Shown here: positions 1 through 7,331 of the stretch, piece by piece
How the letters are laid out: each line of letters starts with the position of its first letter
Position numbering within the stretch: the first letter of the stretch is position 1
NCBI GenBank assembly: GCA_023522315.1
Contig: JAHCSU010000235.1
Coordinates: 1-34,427, forward strand
Source of the DNA: Nostoc sp. CCCryo 231-06
Lineage (GTDB): Bacteria; Cyanobacteriota; Cyanobacteriia; Cyanobacteriales; Nostocaceae
Reading direction: 5' to 3'
DNA length: 34,427 nucleotides
The notes under the pieces: generated by a model
Seen by the model: only the letters and a program-made list of their open reading frames with translations
Told to the model about the DNA's origin: nothing
Database searches by the model: none
Translations under genes and position numbers: made by a program

Positions 1-35
1 CCGCCACTGATTCGGAGTACCAAATTCAGTGGGGG
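1..35. repeat. imperfect inverted repeat at the window edge
   Basis: Bases 1-15 and 20-35 form two imperfectly complementary arms (ccgccactgattcgg against ccaaattcagtggggg) around a short loop. It looks like a dispersed intergenic palindromic repeat. It lies just past the antitoxin stop, where a partner toxin gene would be expected. The family assignment is from memory of Nostoc intergenic sequence, so it is tentative. Confidence 0.4.
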
Positions 36-55
36 ACTTACGGCGTAATAGTTAA

Positions 56-298
56 CTACCAATCTTCATTCCCCACAGCGTTTCCAGTTTCAAATTCTGG
101 ATGGAATTTATCAGGAGTCATACCTTCAAGCAACTCATCAAGGGTATACTTTTTTCTTTTTTGTGGTGTAATTATAATATTATTACCTTCCACACTAAGC
201 TCTATAGCTGTCCCTTCGGTTACATCTGCTTGTTCAGCTACCGCTCTTGGAATCCGAATAGCTAAACTATTTCCCCATTTAGCAACAACTGCGGTCAT
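56..298 (-). CDS. MazE/AbrB-type antitoxin (orphan?)
   Basis: This 80-residue protein has the SpoVT/AbrB swapped-hairpin DNA-binding fold of MazE/PemI antitoxins. The N-terminal half contains the hallmark VAKWGNSLAIRIPRA, then a segment ending in VEGNNIIITP, and the acidic tail (about residues 50-80) would wrap the toxin. MazE proteins neutralise MazF ribonucleases and repress their own operon. The tail is complete, ending NEDW. A mazF would normally follow at once or overlap, but the 55 downstream bases show no RGD or GHEQAGRRP-type start. A frame reading about VVNYY begins at the stop and then runs into a palindromic repeat. The family call is solid; absence of a functional toxin is an inference limited by the window edge. 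Confidence 0.85.
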   Translation of the reverse strand: MTAVVAKWGNSLAIRIPRAVAEQADVTEGTAIELSVEGNNIIITPQKRKKYTLDELLEGMTPDKFHPEFETGNAVGNEDW

Positions 299-488
299 AG
301 TTATCTCAAAAAATTTTGTTAGCGATCTACACGCCCGAACTTTAGATTTTCGGAGTGAAACACTTTTAAAAATTTATCTGACGTATATACTTTGAAGATA
401 CATGTTTGATTAGCGGGTGTCAACGTCCCCTTGCAGCTTTATTTGCGATCGCCTAGTAACTTCCTTGAGGAGTGTCAAGATTTTTGGT

Positions 489-517
489 GCGATGCCTACG
501 GCGGGCAAAGCCTACGC
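489..517 (-). repeat. short interspersed repeat, family A (intergenic copy)
   Basis: A 29-base element, gcgatgcctacggcgggc followed by aaagcctacgc, lies between the antitoxin gene and ychF. Near-identical copies occur in the opposite orientation inside two coding sequences of this window (2495-2518 and 16032-16060), which marks it as a mobile or dispersed repeat family. Confidence 0.75.
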
Positions 518-572
518 AACTTGGTGTAGGTTGACCATTATCTTATCGATAACGGCCAATCATTAATTACCC

Positions 573-1664
573 CTACACATTAAATCGGAACAACATTACA
601 TCCCCTTCCTGCACAACATACTCTTTACCTTCACTGCGAACCAACCCTTTCTCCTTGGCAGCATTCATCGAACCAGTTGTTACCAAATCTTTATAAGCAA
701 CAGTTTCGGCGCGAATAAATCCCCGCTCAAAATCACTGTGGATTACACCAGCAGCTTGAGGTGCAGACATTCCGGCATTAATTGTCCAAGCGCGGGTTTC
801 TTTGGGGCCACAAGTGAAATATGTCCGCAAGCCTAAAAGCATGTAAGTTGCCCGAATCAATGATTTCAAACCGCCTTCTTCTACACCTAAAGACGCGAGG
901 AAATCAGCTTTATCTTCCTCTGGTAATTCCACTAATTCAGCTTCAACTTGAGCCGAAACTATCACAACTTGGGCATTTTCTGTTGCTGCAATTTGCCGCA
1001 CTGTTTCCACAAAATGATTACCAGTTGCCAACTCATCCTCAGATACATTGGCGGCGTAGATAATCGGTTTATAAGTGAGCAGTTCTAAACCTTTAATAAT
1101 TTCTGTTTCTTCTTCATTCAAACTCACCTGACGCACCGATTTACCTTCATTTAAAGCCGCAGCTAATTTTTCTAAAACTGAGACTTCAAACTGTGCATCT
1201 TTGCTGGTACGAGCTTGTTTGCGAGTGCGGTCAATTCGCCGCTCAATTTGTGCTAAATCTGATAAACCCAGTTCTATATTAATGATTTCAATATCTCGCG
1301 CTGGATCAACAGAACCAGCAACGTGGATAATATCGTCATTCTCAAAACAACGTACCACATGGACGATCGCATCAACTTCCCGGATGTGGGACAGGAATTG
1401 ATTTCCTAATCCCTCACCCTGACTTGCACCTTTAACTAAACCGGCAATATCTACAAATTCAACCCGCGCCGGGATAGTTTGTACCGAACTAGCAATCTTA
1501 GCAAGAACATTTAACCGTTCATCCGGTACTGCGACAACGCCGACATTCGGTTCAATCGTGCAAAAAGGGAAGTTAGCAGCTTCTGCTTTGGCATTAGCAA
1601 CTACAGCATTAAATAAAGTAGATTTTCCGACGTTGGGAAGTCCGACAATTCCGGCTCTTAGCAT
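573..1664 (-). CDS. ychF: Redox-regulated ATPase YchF (Obg family)
   Basis: A full-length 363-residue YchF/OLA1, a universally conserved Obg-family P-loop NTPase that prefers ATP over GTP and associates with ribosomes. The G1 loop is GLPNVGKST (residues 8-16) and G3 is DIAGLVKGAS (about residues 73-82). The canonical NKxD specificity motif is replaced by NVSED near residue 206, as is usual in YchF and consistent with ATP preference. The C-terminal third is the TGS domain, containing RAWTINAGMSAPQAAG and ending in GDVMLFRFNV. It is an isolated minus-strand housekeeping gene. The sequence just upstream of its start is a run of TTTGGATTTTAGATT-type repeats. Confidence 0.98.
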   Translation of the reverse strand: MLRAGIVGLPNVGKSTLFNAVVANAKAEAANFPFCTIEPNVGVVAVPDERLNVLAKIASSVQTIPARVEFVDIAGLVKGASQGEGLGNQFLSHIREVDAIVHVVRCFENDDIIHVAGSVDPARDIEIINIELGLSDLAQIERRIDRTRKQARTSKDAQFEVSVLEKLAAALNEGKSVRQVSLNEEETEIIKGLELLTYKPIIYAANVSEDELATGNHFVETVRQIAATENAQVVIVSAQVEAELVELPEEDKADFLASLGVEEGGLKSLIRATYMLLGLRTYFTCGPKETRAWTINAGMSAPQAAGVIHSDFERGFIRAETVAYKDLVTTGSMNAAKEKGLVRSEGKEYVVQEGDVMLFRFNV

Positions 1665-1695
1665 TTTGGATTTTAGATTTGAGATTTTGGATTAC
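1665..1695. repeat. TTTGGATTTTAGATT-type low-complexity repeat
   Basis: Short direct repeats of the form ttttggatt / ttagattt / gagattttggatt lie immediately upstream of the ychF start. Such degenerate tandem runs are common between Nostoc genes. They do not resemble a promoter. Confidence 0.5.
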
Positions 1696-1709
1696 ATTAC
1701 CAAGTTAAT

Positions 1710-1895
1710 CTAAACAGGTTCCGGTATGGTTTGGGGAATTGGCCCTGGAACTGTCTGAGGAATGGGAGCAGGTACTGGTTCTGGTAACGGTTGAGGAATC
1801 GCTGGCCCTGGTACAGGTTCAGGACTAGGTAGCGGATTCGGCCCAGGAGTAGGAATTTGTGGTTCGGGTATAGAAATCGCAGTAGGATTAATCAT
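1710..1895 (-). CDS. short proline-rich hypothetical protein
   Basis: This 61-codon ORF starts at ATG and encodes an extremely proline-rich peptide built from repeated (P/V)PxP units such as IPQTVPGPIPQTIPEPV. There is no signal peptide or membrane segment. It lies co-directional with and upstream of ychF, 45 bases away. Its low complexity means the ORF could be a chance by-product of a repeat. However, it has a proper start and stop and no alternative explanation in the other frames. No function can be assigned. If real, it would be an unstructured polyproline-II peptide. Confidence 0.4.
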   Translation of the reverse strand: MINPTAISIPEPQIPTPGPNPLPSPEPVPGPAIPQPLPEPVPAPIPQTVPGPIPQTIPEPV

Positions 1896-2009
1896 CGTAA
1901 GCCTAAATTAAATTATTCAACCTTCCCACGCTAGATGACAACCTCATCTGTTGACATCTCCCCAAATAGCTATACCCACGAACACATCATTTAATAATCT
2001 ACCGCTCTT

Positions 2010-2100
2010 CTCATTCTCTGCGTCCCTCTGCGCTTCCCTTTGCGCGACGGCAGTCGCTACAACGGGGGGAACCCCCGCAACGCGCTGCCTCCCCTCTGCG
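2010..2100. repeat. CTCTGCG-type tandem repeat with a nested palindromic element
   Basis: Several ctctgcg/ctttgcg units lie between the proline-rich ORF and yidD. They are interrupted at 2049-2089 by a strong palindromic element: ggcag...ctgcc outer arms, with an inner cggggg/cccccg stem. The tandem repeat resumes after it (cccctctgcgttt). The arrangement looks like one repeat family inserted into another. Confidence 0.65.
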
Positions 2101-2140
2101 TTTAAACTCCAATCCTCAATTCCCTACCATTTGCACAAAA

Positions 2141-2377
2141 CTACTCCTCCTTCACCTTTTCTACCACCTCTGGCACTGGATCATAACCACCTGGATGAAA
2201 CGGATGACAGCGCAAAATCCGCCGAGTTGCCATCCAGCTACCACGAAACACTCCAAACCGTTCAATAGCTTCAATAGCATACATCGAACAAGTTGGTTGA
2301 AAGCGACAAGTCGGGAGAAACAACGGCGAGATAAACATTCGGTAGCCCCGAATCAGCCAAATCAATAATAGTTTCAT
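2141..2377 (-). CDS. yidD: Membrane protein insertion efficiency factor YidD
   Basis: This encodes a 78-residue YidD. The family is small, amphipathic and associated with the inner membrane, and assists YidC-dependent membrane protein insertion. The ATG at 2377 gives the typical N-terminus [20 protein letters not shown]. Conserved features follow: [19 protein letters not shown] (the CxxxPTCSxYA signature), then [17 protein letters not shown]. The reading frame is open 67 codons further upstream, but that extension has no YidD similarity and overlaps the opposite-strand kinase gene, so the shorter start is chosen. It is divergent from the phytol kinase-like gene, with about 58 bases between starts. 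Confidence 0.95.
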   Translation of the reverse strand: MKLLLIWLIRGYRMFISPLFLPTCRFQPTCSMYAIEAIERFGVFRGSWMATRRILRCHPFHPGGYDPVPEVVEKVKEE

Positions 2378-2435
2378 TGCAGCTACCCAAATCTTATAAA
2401 TTAGTAACAGGGGTAAAAATTTTAGTGTCGCATCT

Positions 2436-3161
2436 TTGTTAATTACATTTTCTGACTTCACCTCAATTCCGGTTTTATGGCTGCAAATTGCGTTGGCTAT
2501 GCCCGCCGAAGGCATCGCTGCAATTTGGGTGTTACTCATCCTCCTGATTGCATGGGTGGTAAACCGCTTTACCGACAAGCCAGAAATCGTGCGGAAGATA
2601 GTTCATATTGGCACTGGTAATGTGATTTTAATCGCTTGGTGGCTAGATATTCCCGCTAGCGTAGGGATTACAGCTTCTATTTTAGCGAGTGCAATCACCT
2701 TATTATCCTACCGATTACCAATTCTTCCTGGTATTAATAGCGTTGGCCGCCAAAGTTTGGGGACATTTTTTTACTCTCTCAGTTTCGGTATTTTAGTTGC
2801 CTGGTTCTGGTATTTACAACAACCCCAGTACGCAGCACTCGGAATTTTGGTGATGACTTGGGGAGATGGATTAGCAGCCTTGATTGGGCAACGCTTTGGT
2901 AAACATAAGTATAAAGTTTTTGGTACAGAAAAAAGTTGGGAAGGTTCCCTAACTATGATGCTCGTTAGCTTTCTCGTTAGTAGTTTGATTTTAGTTGGAA
3001 CTCAAGGAAACAGTTGGCAAACTTGGACAATATCACTGTTAGTTGCATTTATCGCTACTGCTTTAGAGGCTGTTTCATTTTTGGGTATTGACAATTTGAC
3101 AGTTCCTTTAGGCAGTGCAGCCCTTGCCTTCTTTTTAAGTCAGTTAGTTTTGAGTTACTAA
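2436..3161 (+). CDS. Phytol/polyprenol kinase family membrane protein (VTE5-like)
   Basis: A 241-residue multi-pass membrane protein of the dolichol kinase/CDP-diglyceride synthetase-like superfamily. It is closest in pattern to phytol kinases (VTE5) and farnesol kinases, which use CTP to phosphorylate prenyl alcohols. Visible signatures are [10 protein letters not shown] (about residues 54-63), then [19 protein letters not shown] and KSWEGSLTM, the family's conserved GDG / FGK / KSWEG set. At least six hydrophobic segments are present. The start is a TTG, the only in-frame candidate before the first membrane helix. Residues around 20-28 (LAMPAEGIA) are encoded by an in-frame palindromic repeat. 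In cyanobacteria this enzyme salvages chlorophyll-derived phytol for tocopherol. Specificity between phytol and other prenols cannot be read from the sequence. Confidence 0.85.
   Translation: MLITFSDFTSIPVLWLQIALAMPAEGIAAIWVLLILLIAWVVNRFTDKPEIVRKIVHIGTGNVILIAWWLDIPASVGITASILASAITLLSYRLPILPGINSVGRQSLGTFFYSLSFGILVAWFWYLQQPQYAALGILVMTWGDGLAALIGQRFGKHKYKVFGTEKSWEGSLTMMLVSFLVSSLILVGTQGNSWQTWTISLLVAFIATALEAVSFLGIDNLTVPLGSAALAFFLSQLVLSY
2495..2518 (+). repeat. short interspersed repeat, family A, in frame in the kinase gene
   Basis: The reverse complement of these 24 bases (gcgatgccttcggcgggcat plus agcc) matches the intergenic copy at 489-517 at all but two positions. It lies in frame in the N-terminal region of the phytol kinase-like gene and adds no stop codon. 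Confidence 0.7.
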
Positions 3162-3231
3162 TTGCCTTAAGTACTATTCCTAATTGATCAAATAAGAGAC
3201 AGTGCCAAAAATTCATCGTTAGTTAATAAAT

Positions 3232-3249
3232 AGCCTGCCTTTGCAGGCT
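3232..3249 (+). terminator. short hairpin downstream of the kinase gene
   Basis: A perfect 7-bp GC-rich stem (agcctgc / gcaggct) with a 4-base loop lies about 70 bases after the kinase stop. The following T-tract is poor, so it is only a possible terminator or mRNA-stabilising hairpin. The rest of 3162-3376 shows nothing recognisable. Confidence 0.4.
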
Positions 3250-3376
3250 TGATACCCTCCGGTAAGCAAGGTTTAGCCGCAATTTATAGTCGCTCGGCAT
3301 TTATTTTTGCTTATATTGGGATGCTCCCAGTAACGACAGATCATCCATTCGTTACGAACAAAGTTAATCTAGGTAC

Positions 3377-3413
3377 AAAAAAGTGGTAGAAACTCAATTT
3401 TTCTTTCTACCAC
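3377..3413 (-). terminator. Rho-independent terminator of the alpha/beta hydrolase gene
   Basis: On the minus strand a perfect 10-bp stem (gtggtagaaa / tttctaccac, arms 3383-3392 and 3404-3413) is followed directly by six T residues (3377-3382). It lies about 70 bases beyond the stop codon of the minus-strand hydrolase gene. Confidence 0.85.
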
Positions 3414-3484
3414 AATCAACAAAAAATAAATCTTTTTGATTATATTCAATACCACCCATTACGTAAAAATTGAGCCCTTGTCTA

Positions 3485-4384
3485 TTACCGCGATCGCTCC
3501 AAAATCCAATCGAGTAAAATCGGATTGACTAACTCCGGCGCTTCATCCTGCGGACAATGCCCCACCCCCTCTAAAGGAATAAACTTTTCTACTTGCGGAA
3601 AGTTAGCTAATTCTCTCCCTAACTTAATTGGTTCCCACGGATCAGCCGTTCCCCACAAGATAATCGCAGGACACTGTAACAGTGGTAAAAGGTCTTCTGG
3701 TAGTGGCCCTGTAGAATAAGAAGTAAAGGCAAGAAACACAGCACCAGCCCCCACATCGCTTGCTGGTGAAGTGAGAATATCTACCAACTCATCTGTCACC
3801 ATCTCAGCATTTGCATAAGCTTGCAGTAGAATTTTCCGCACTGTTTTCGGTTTGGCGAGTTGATTGAAAAAGAAATCACCAACTGGTTTTATAGATAATA
3901 GGCGTTGCAGTATAGGCGCTCCGAAACGACGAGTCCAAGGTAAAGTTACCCGTTTGCGATCGTGCAACAGCCGTAAAGAACAGTTGAGCAAAGCAACTCC
4001 CAAGGCAATATCTGGGTTGCTTACTGCTGCTTGCATGGCTACAATACAGCCAATAGAATTTCCGACTAAAAAAGCTGGCTCACCCACTACTTCACGGCAA
4101 AAATCTGCTACTTGCTGTCCCCAGGTTTCTAGTGTATAGGTGATTTTTTCTCCAGGTTGAGGTTTTGCGGAAGCACCAAAACCAATTAAATCAATAGCAT
4201 AAACACGGCAACTTTGTGCTAATATGGGAATATTTTTCCGCCAATGCCACCAAGAAGCTCCAAATCCATGCACGAGGACAACAGCTGGGCCAGTGGTTCC
4301 TTGAGTTTGGTAGCAGATAGGGAAATCTTGCCAAATCCAGGTTTTTGTAGAGGTAAGTGCTGTTTTTGAACTTGAGGTTGTCAT
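3485..4384 (-). CDS. Alpha/beta-fold hydrolase (chlorophyll dephytylase/pheophytinase-like)
   Basis: A 299-residue alpha/beta hydrolase. The oxyanion-hole region is VLVHGFGASWWHWRKNIP, the nucleophile elbow is GNSIGC (Ser), the acid is in LWGTADPWEP and the histidine in GVGHCPQDEAP. The catalytic triad therefore appears intact. The N-terminal pattern (WIWQDFPICYQTQG, then AIDLIGFGASAKP) resembles plant and cyanobacterial hydrolases that remove phytol from chlorophyll pigments. That substrate is an inference; a generic esterase is the alternative. The ATG at 4384 is preferred over an upstream in-frame start at 4420, because family members begin near here. It is convergent with the phytol kinase-like gene and has its own terminator. 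Confidence 0.85.
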   Translation of the reverse strand: MTTSSSKTALTSTKTWIWQDFPICYQTQGTTGPAVVLVHGFGASWWHWRKNIPILAQSCRVYAIDLIGFGASAKPQPGEKITYTLETWGQQVADFCREVVGEPAFLVGNSIGCIVAMQAAVSNPDIALGVALLNCSLRLLHDRKRVTLPWTRRFGAPILQRLLSIKPVGDFFFNQLAKPKTVRKILLQAYANAEMVTDELVDILTSPASDVGAGAVFLAFTSYSTGPLPEDLLPLLQCPAIILWGTADPWEPIKLGRELANFPQVEKFIPLEGVGHCPQDEAPELVNPILLDWILERSR

Positions 4385-4486
4385 AAAAAATTTGATGAAT
4401 ACAAGGGATGGATACAGCAAGAAGATAACTAACTAATTCTTTCTAAACTTACTCGTGTAATAACCTATAATACTAGTATAAGTTAG

Positions 4487-4630
4487 TTTTGCAGATATGA
4501 ATTTGAGGAAGATTTAGCTAGTGATGTTTTAGAAATAATTACAGTATTTGCCCCTAGGCTATATGGAAGTAGAAGTAATAAAAATAAGAAGCTCGTTGAG
4601 GAGTTAAAAGCGATTAGTGAAAAGCTTTAA
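4487..4630 (+). pseudogene. 3' remnant of an IS607-type serine recombinase (tnpA)
   Basis: The last 45 or so codons of a reading frame, too short to stand as an ORF, read DLASDVLEIITVFAPRLYGS then a basic tail and a stop at 4628-4630. This is the C-terminal pattern of IS607-family serine resolvases. An in-frame stop at 4484-4486 and the absence of the catalytic N-terminal domain show it is a fragment. Its stop overlaps the GTG start of tnpB by 14 bases, the standard tnpA-tnpB arrangement of IS607 elements, which supports the assignment. Confidence 0.7.
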
Positions 4631-5264
4631 AACAGAGTTAGACCTAAATAATCAGCAAAAGAGATTGTGCGCCAGACACGCAGGTACAAGTCGCCATGCC
4701 TATAATTGGGGACTAGCTTTACTTAAAGAACTCCTCAATCACAATAAGGTTAATCCCACAGATAAAATTAAATTCCCTACAGCAATCGACTTACATAAAT
4801 TGCTAGTAGCTACAGTAAAGGTAGCTAATGCTTGGTACTATGAAGTTTCAAAGTGCGCTCCACAGGAAGCATTGAGGAATTTAATTAAGGCATTCAAGAG
4901 AATGCACTCCTGTAAAGGTAGTGGTTTTCCCAAATTTAAGAAAAAGAATATTCGAGATACCTTTTATCTAGAAGGTAGTATAAAAATTAATGGCGATAAA
5001 ATTAAATTGCCAATATTAGGCTGGGTAAAATCTCATGAAAGATTACCCAGTGTTTCACCCAAAAACGTAACTATTAGTAAACGCGCTGAAAAATGGTTTA
5101 TAGCTTTTAAGTTAGACACGATAGCTATCAATAGTCAGCTATTGGGTGAACCTGTAGGAGTAGACTTAGGCATTAATGCGCTAGCTACTTGCTCGTCGGG
5201 TTTTGTCGCACCTAATCCGAAAGCTTATAGAACCCATTTGACATCTTATGAGGTTTTGAATTAA
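4617..5264 (+). pseudogene. tnpB: Truncated TnpB (IS607/IS605 accessory nuclease), N-terminal part
   Basis: 215 residues corresponding to about the first half of TnpB, the RNA-guided nuclease ancestral to Cas12. It starts at a GTG overlapping the tnpA remnant. The N-terminal helical region (QKRLCARHAGTSRHAYNWGL) and the block GFPKFKKKN are typical. The first RuvC motif is present (GVDLGINALATCSSG, Asp near residue 190). The frame then departs from the family after about NPKAYR and stops. The remaining RuvC acidic residues, the zinc ribbon and the right end are missing, so it cannot cleave DNA. The stop codon directly abuts the left end of the next insertion-sequence relic. Confidence 0.85.
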
Positions 5265-5711
5265 GGTACTCTTCAGCATCTACAATCCAATGCTAATGGC
5301 GTATTCCAGCAACCTCAGTGATGCAGAATGGGAAATTTTTGAACCTTTATTGCAAGATATCTTACCGACTAAGAAGCAGACTCGACCGACTAACTGGACA
5401 AAGCGAGAGATATTCAATGGAATTCTCTATCAACTGAAAAATGGGTGCAATTGGCAAGACTTACCCAAGGACTTCCCCCCTTATTCCACCGTCTATTGGC
5501 ACTACAAACAGTGGCGTGCGGCTGGGGTATTTGAGGAACTGATGAGTGTCTTACATGGAAAAGTGCGTGAACAGGTAAAAAAAACCGCACTAGACGACGT
5601 TGATCATCATTGACTCCCAAGCGGTGAAAAATACTTGCAATGCCAGTGTGGAGTCGAAAGGTTTTTGTTTCTACAAAGCCACTAACGGTATTAATTGTAC
5701 TTAACAGTACC
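5265..5711 (+). mobile_element. IS5-like deletion derivative (447 bp, MITE-like)
   Basis: The left end ggtactcttcagca at 5265 and the reverse complement of the right end (ggtactgttaagta, ending at 5711) match at 11 of the first 14 bases, defining terminal inverted repeats. Between them lie only the first part of an IS5-type transposase and the right end, so the middle and 3' part of the transposase are deleted. No convincing target duplication is visible. The element could only move if helped in trans by a full-length relative. Confidence 0.6.
5290..5704 (+). pseudogene. Broken IS5-family transposase (frameshift, nonsense, 3' deletion)
   Basis: The first frame encodes 107 residues matching the N-terminus of cyanobacterial IS5-type transposases (SNLSDAEWEIFEPLLQ, GCNWQDLPKDFPPYSTVYWH). 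At an A8 run (about 5577-5584) the frame is lost. One base less would continue as KKPH, then a TAG, then LIIIDSQAVKNTCNASVESK and FCFYKATNG. So there is both a frameshift and a nonsense codon (probably TGG to TAG). Homology then ends at about 5694, before the catalytic core is complete. Annotated span covers both frames up to the last stop. It is not functional. Confidence 0.85.
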
Positions 5712-5993
5712 TTTTTTTGTGCTAAATATTTTTAATATTGATAAGATAACCTTATTAAAACTTAGGTATATATCCTAATTCTACTTATAGGAGTATTTCT
5801 GCTTACTTAAAATCAAATATTAGCCTTGCCTTGTGTTAGATAAAACCTAGATTTAAAAAATCATCCTGAATACTGTTAATTTAGTTAGTATTTTGAGTGA
5901 GATGTACTTAAATTAAGGAAGAAATTCCCTAAAACCAAATATATTTATTTAGCAGATTTAGTCATCCCTATTCCTGAGTGAACTCGATTAGTT
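5712..5993. other. AT-rich intergenic region before the ATPase gene
   Basis: About 280 bases, strongly AT-rich, with no ORF or repeat. It presumably carries the promoter of the downstream ATPase/STAND pair, but no confident -35/-10 pair can be picked. Confidence 0.4.
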
Positions 5994-7331
5994 ATGCTCC
6001 TAGATTTAGAAAGATTTTATCAGGCTTGCAATCCAAGCAGACCTCTAATGATAGGAAATGCCAGCGATCGCAGGTACTATATCGATTTTGCTGCGGTGCG
6101 GGGTGGCAAAATTATCGAGGCTTTGCAGCGCACGATCGCTAGAATATCGCCGGATGCCCCAACCTGTCAACTATTTACCGGACATCTCGGTTGTGGAAAA
6201 TCAACAGAGTTGTTGCGGCTGAAAGCTGAATTAGAAGTGCAGCAATTTCATGTAGTTTACTTTGAGTCTACCCATGTCTTAGAAATGGCAGATGTGGATG
6301 TGACTGATATTTTGTTGGCGATCGCAGGCCAGGTGAGCGAAAGCCTAGAAGCCATGAAAATCAGGCTCAAACCTACTTACTTTACCAAGTTGTTTGGTGA
6401 AATTGTCGATTTCTTGCAAACGCCAATTGATTTAGGGGTAGAAGCAGAGTTGTCTGTGGGGATTGCCAAAATTACAGCTAAAACGAAAGAAAGTCCCCAA
6501 TTGCGGCGGCGGTTAAGAGATTATCTAGAACCGCGAACAGCAAATATTTTACAGTCAATTAATCAAGAATTGCTAGAACGTGCTATTAAGGAACTGAAAA
6601 CTAGGGGTAAAAAAGGACTAGTGGTCATTGTTGATAACTTGGATAGAGTCGCAATTCGACCTTTACCATCGGGGCGATCGCTACCAGAATACTTATTTAT
6701 TGAGCGGGGTGAACAGTTACGCAAACTAAATTGTCATGTAGTCTACACTATTCCCTTAGCCCTGACTTTCTCCAACGATAGCGCCGAACTTCAGCATCGT
6801 TTAGGGGGAGGAGTCGCCCCAAAAATGTTACCGATGATCCCTGTACGTTTGCGCTCTGGGGAGATTTTCACCCAAGGGCTAGCAATGATGCAGCAAATGG
6901 TGCTAGCTAGAGCTTTTCCAGATATTCTGCCTAACGATCGGTTAGGCTTAATTACAGAGGTGTTTGATAGTCGGGAAACCTTAGATCGATTGTGCCTGAT
7001 TAGTGGTGGTCATGTACGCGACTTGCTAGGGTTACTGTATGACTGTCTGCGAGAACAAGATCCACCCTTTGAGCGAGATTGTGTAGAATTGGTGATTCAA
7101 AGACAACGGGATTACCGAGCCAACGCCATCGATTCTCATGAGTGGGAATTAATCTTTCAGGTGGTGCAACAGCAGAGAGTTAGAGGTGATATACAATACC
7201 ACGCTCTATTGCGAAGTTTATTTATATTTGAATACCGCGATCATCAGGGAGCTTGGTTTGCCGTCAACCCAGTTTTAGCAGAGACGGAAAAATTTAAATC
7301 ATGGTTGAACGACACCCACAAGCAGATATAA
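5994..7331 (+). CDS. P-loop ATPase (AAA/STAND-like) paired with the STAND-WD40 protein
   Basis: A 445-residue P-loop NTPase with Walker A GHLGCGKST (residues 63-71) and Walker B VVIVDNLDR (about 210-218). A likely winged-helix region lies near residues 330-430 (LISGGHVRDLLGLLYD). The core resembles AAA/KAP/STAND ATPases that act as switches rather than unfoldases. There are no membrane helices. Its 3' end overlaps the start of the next gene by 31 bases in another frame, which implies translational coupling and a shared function with the giant STAND-WD40 protein. The start has a poor ribosome site; a downstream ATG at codon 19 is an alternative. The specific role is unknown; a regulatory or defence-type switch is inferred from the pairing. 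Confidence 0.8.
   Translation: MLLDLERFYQACNPSRPLMIGNASDRRYYIDFAAVRGGKIIEALQRTIARISPDAPTCQLFTGHLGCGKSTELLRLKAELEVQQFHVVYFESTHVLEMADVDVTDILLAIAGQVSESLEAMKIRLKPTYFTKLFGEIVDFLQTPIDLGVEAELSVGIAKITAKTKESPQLRRRLRDYLEPRTANILQSINQELLERAIKELKTRGKKGLVVIVDNLDRVAIRPLPSGRSLPEYLFIERGEQLRKLNCHVVYTIPLALTFSNDSAELQHRLGGGVAPKMLPMIPVRLRSGEIFTQGLAMMQQMVLARAFPDILPNDRLGLITEVFDSRETLDRLCLISGGHVRDLLGLLYDCLREQDPPFERDCVELVIQRQRDYRANAIDSHEWELIFQVVQQQRVRGDIQYHALLRSLFIFEYRDHQGAWFAVNPVLAETEKFKSWLNDTHKQI

Noticed and set aside
1951-2268. Plus-strand ORF of 105 codons before the kinase gene
   Set aside because: It runs through repeat DNA and antisense to yidD and has no family pattern.
5577-5600. A8 run as a programmed frameshift site in the IS5 transposase
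   Set aside because: Some IS5-type elements use A-run slippage, but here the alternative frame meets a TAG four codons later and the rest of the gene is deleted, so decay is simpler.
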